Origin: Alphaproteobacteria bacterium
Lineage (GTDB): Bacteria; Pseudomonadota; Alphaproteobacteria; Rhizobiales; Rhizobiaceae
Assembly (NCBI GenBank): GCA_018823835.1
Contig: JAHJHT010000013.1
Span: 248,001-312,000 of the forward strand
Length of the DNA: 64,000 bases
Reading direction: 5' to 3'
Every line of letters starts with the position of its first letter. Position 1 is the stretch's first letter. The translations under genes and the position numbers were made by a program. The notes under the pieces were generated by a model, which worked only from the letters and a program-made list of their open reading frames with translations, was not told the origin of the DNA and made no database searches. Of this stretch, positions 63,184-64,000 are shown piece by piece.

Positions 63184-63894
63184 ATGCTGGCACGAGACAA
63201 AGACGCAATACAGGACGATATTGCCGAGACCGTGGAGGAAGCTATCGCTTCGCGCCGGTCGGTGCGGGCTTTTCTGCCCGATCCCGTCGATGCCGAAACC
63301 ATCAGCGACATCCTGAAGCTCGCCGCGCGCGCCCCCTCGGGCACCAACATGCAGCCTTGGCGCGTCTACGTCACCACCGGCGAGGCCAAGGAACGGCTGT
63401 CGCGTGCCGTGCTGGAGTCCGGCATCCGGGCCGAGAAGGCCAAGTGGGACGAGTACAAATACTATCCCGAAAAGTTCTTCGAGCCCTATTACGGGCGGCG
63501 GCGCGCCGTCGGCTATGCGCTCTACGGCCATCTCGGCATTGGCAAGCGCGATGTCGACCAGATGCGGGCACAGCATGACCGCAACTTCGTGTTCTTCGAC
63601 GCGCCGGTCGGCATGATCTTCACCATCGACCGCCGCCTCAACCAGGGCTCGTGGATCGACTACGGCATGTTCCTGCAGAATATCATGATCGCGGCGCGCG
63701 CCAAGGGATTGCACACCTGCCCGCAGGCGGCGTTTGCGCCCTATCACAACCAGATCAGGCCGGCGCTCGGCATCCCGGACGAGGAAATCGTCGTCTGCGG
63801 CATGGCGCTCGGCTACGAGGACGTCTCGAAGCCCGAAAACGACCTGCGCACCGACCGTGCGCCGCTCGAAGAGTGGGTGACCTTCCTCGACTAG
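63184..63894 (+). CDS. Nitroreductase-family oxidoreductase
   Basis: 236 residues from ATG 63184 (a TTG at 63145 would add 13 non-homologous residues). FMN-binding start AIASRRSVRAFLPDPVD, then LAARAPSGTNMQPWRVYV, a mid segment GMFLQNIMIAARAKGLHTCPQ and VVCGMALGYED near the end; all are typical of NfsA/NfnB-like flavoproteins. It lacks the fused features of BluB and is not assigned to dimethylbenzimidazole synthesis. It is divergent from the XRE-cupin operon with shared upstream dyads. Confidence 0.85.
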   Translation: MLARDKDAIQDDIAETVEEAIASRRSVRAFLPDPVDAETISDILKLAARAPSGTNMQPWRVYVTTGEAKERLSRAVLESGIRAEKAKWDEYKYYPEKFFEPYYGRRRAVGYALYGHLGIGKRDVDQMRAQHDRNFVFFDAPVGMIFTIDRRLNQGSWIDYGMFLQNIMIAARAKGLHTCPQAAFAPYHNQIRPALGIPDEEIVVCGMALGYEDVSKPENDLRTDRAPLEEWVTFLD

Positions 63895-64000
63895 CCGGCG
63901 CCTGGCCGGTCGGCAAGCACAGCGGCCACCAGGAAGAGCAATCCGCCGACCGAGGCTGCGAGCCGCAGCTTGTGCCAGGTCCACCAACTGTCGCGCAACG
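63891..64000 (-). CDS. Partial membrane protein (C-terminal end only)
   Basis: About 36 C-terminal codons are inside the window, ending TAG at 63891-63893. The reading (RDSWWTWHKLRLAASVGGLL, then LFLVAAVLADRPGAG) is one amphipathic start and a hydrophobic helix, consistent with the tail of an integral membrane protein. Its stop overlaps the convergent nitroreductase stop. Frame choice rests on hydrophobicity and on the stop position, so it is tentative. Confidence 0.45.
   Translation of the reverse strand, partial: LRDSWWTWHKLRLAASVGGLLFLVAAVLADRPGAG

Noticed and set aside
63184..63894. BluB (dimethylbenzimidazole synthase) assignment for the nitroreductase
   Set aside because: The protein is a general nitroreductase by its motifs, lies next to an XRE-cupin operon rather than cob genes, and has no B12 riboswitch.

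Overview
The window is a 64-kb, GC-rich, gene-dense stretch of an alphaproteobacterial chromosome, most likely from the Rhizobiales and probably a Mesorhizobium-like Phyllobacteriaceae. This placement is inferred from the gene order nuoA-N / birA / rnj / mce / DUF1467 / proS / lolC / lolD, the aerobic cobalamin genes (cobG, cobN, cobW), a GAAC-N7-GAAC LexA box, and a family of paired C-rich palindromic repeats that I recall as common in rhizobial genomes. No rRNA, insertion sequence, prophage or CRISPR array was seen. One tRNA (Leu-GAG) is present.

Layout. 1-6.2 kb: a minus-strand cobalamin operon (DUF1636, cobW, cobN, cobG cut by the window edge) behind a promoter and a cobalamin riboswitch. 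6.2-7.4 kb: a YcaQ/AlkZ-type DNA glycosylase. 7.7-23.6 kb: the complete respiratory complex I operon, in which NuoE carries a helix-hairpin-helix tail and a second protein with the same tail lies between nuoF and nuoG. 23.6-30.6 kb: birA, RNase J, methylmalonyl-CoA epimerase, a DUF1467 protein, proS and lolCD, plus a predicted minus-strand small RNA ahead of proS. 30.7-31.0 kb: a 28-codon membrane peptide gene under a perfect LexA box, resembling in concept the SOS division inhibitor SidA. 31-42 kb: mixed housekeeping and transport genes (M50-type protease, gamma-glutamyltransferase, lipB, tRNA, mgtE, a MerR regulator, membrane proteins, an MFS transporter, a Rieske oxygenase).

42.2-46.6 kb: a second cobalamin block, led by another cobalamin riboswitch and containing cbtB, cbtA, cobU(P), cobO, and divergent cobD and cobC. 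The two blocks together give cobalt entry, cobalt chelation, adenosylation and lower-loop assembly under B12 feedback.

47.1-55.4 kb: a catabolic-looking cluster. A creatininase-family hydrolase and a RidA protein are transcribed leftward. Rightward lie an NMT1/THI5-type ABC transporter, a cytosine-deaminase-like amidohydrolase, an FAD oxidase and two flavodoxin-fold reductases, behind a consensus sigma-54 promoter with a 45-bp dyad about 140 bp upstream. This looks like a nitrogen-regulated route for an unidentified N-heterocycle or cyclic amide and is the best candidate for an undescribed pathway. 55.4-63.9 kb: a minus-strand operon with an XRE-cupin regulator, two FAD-GcvT dehydrogenases flanking an aminotransferase, and a methyltransferase, plus a divergent nitroreductase. 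Two similar dyads lie in the divergent gap.

The repeat family occurs four times, and two copies sit in frame inside cobN, adding about 57 and 52 residues. All functional calls rest on reading the sequence and recalled family knowledge; no database search was possible.
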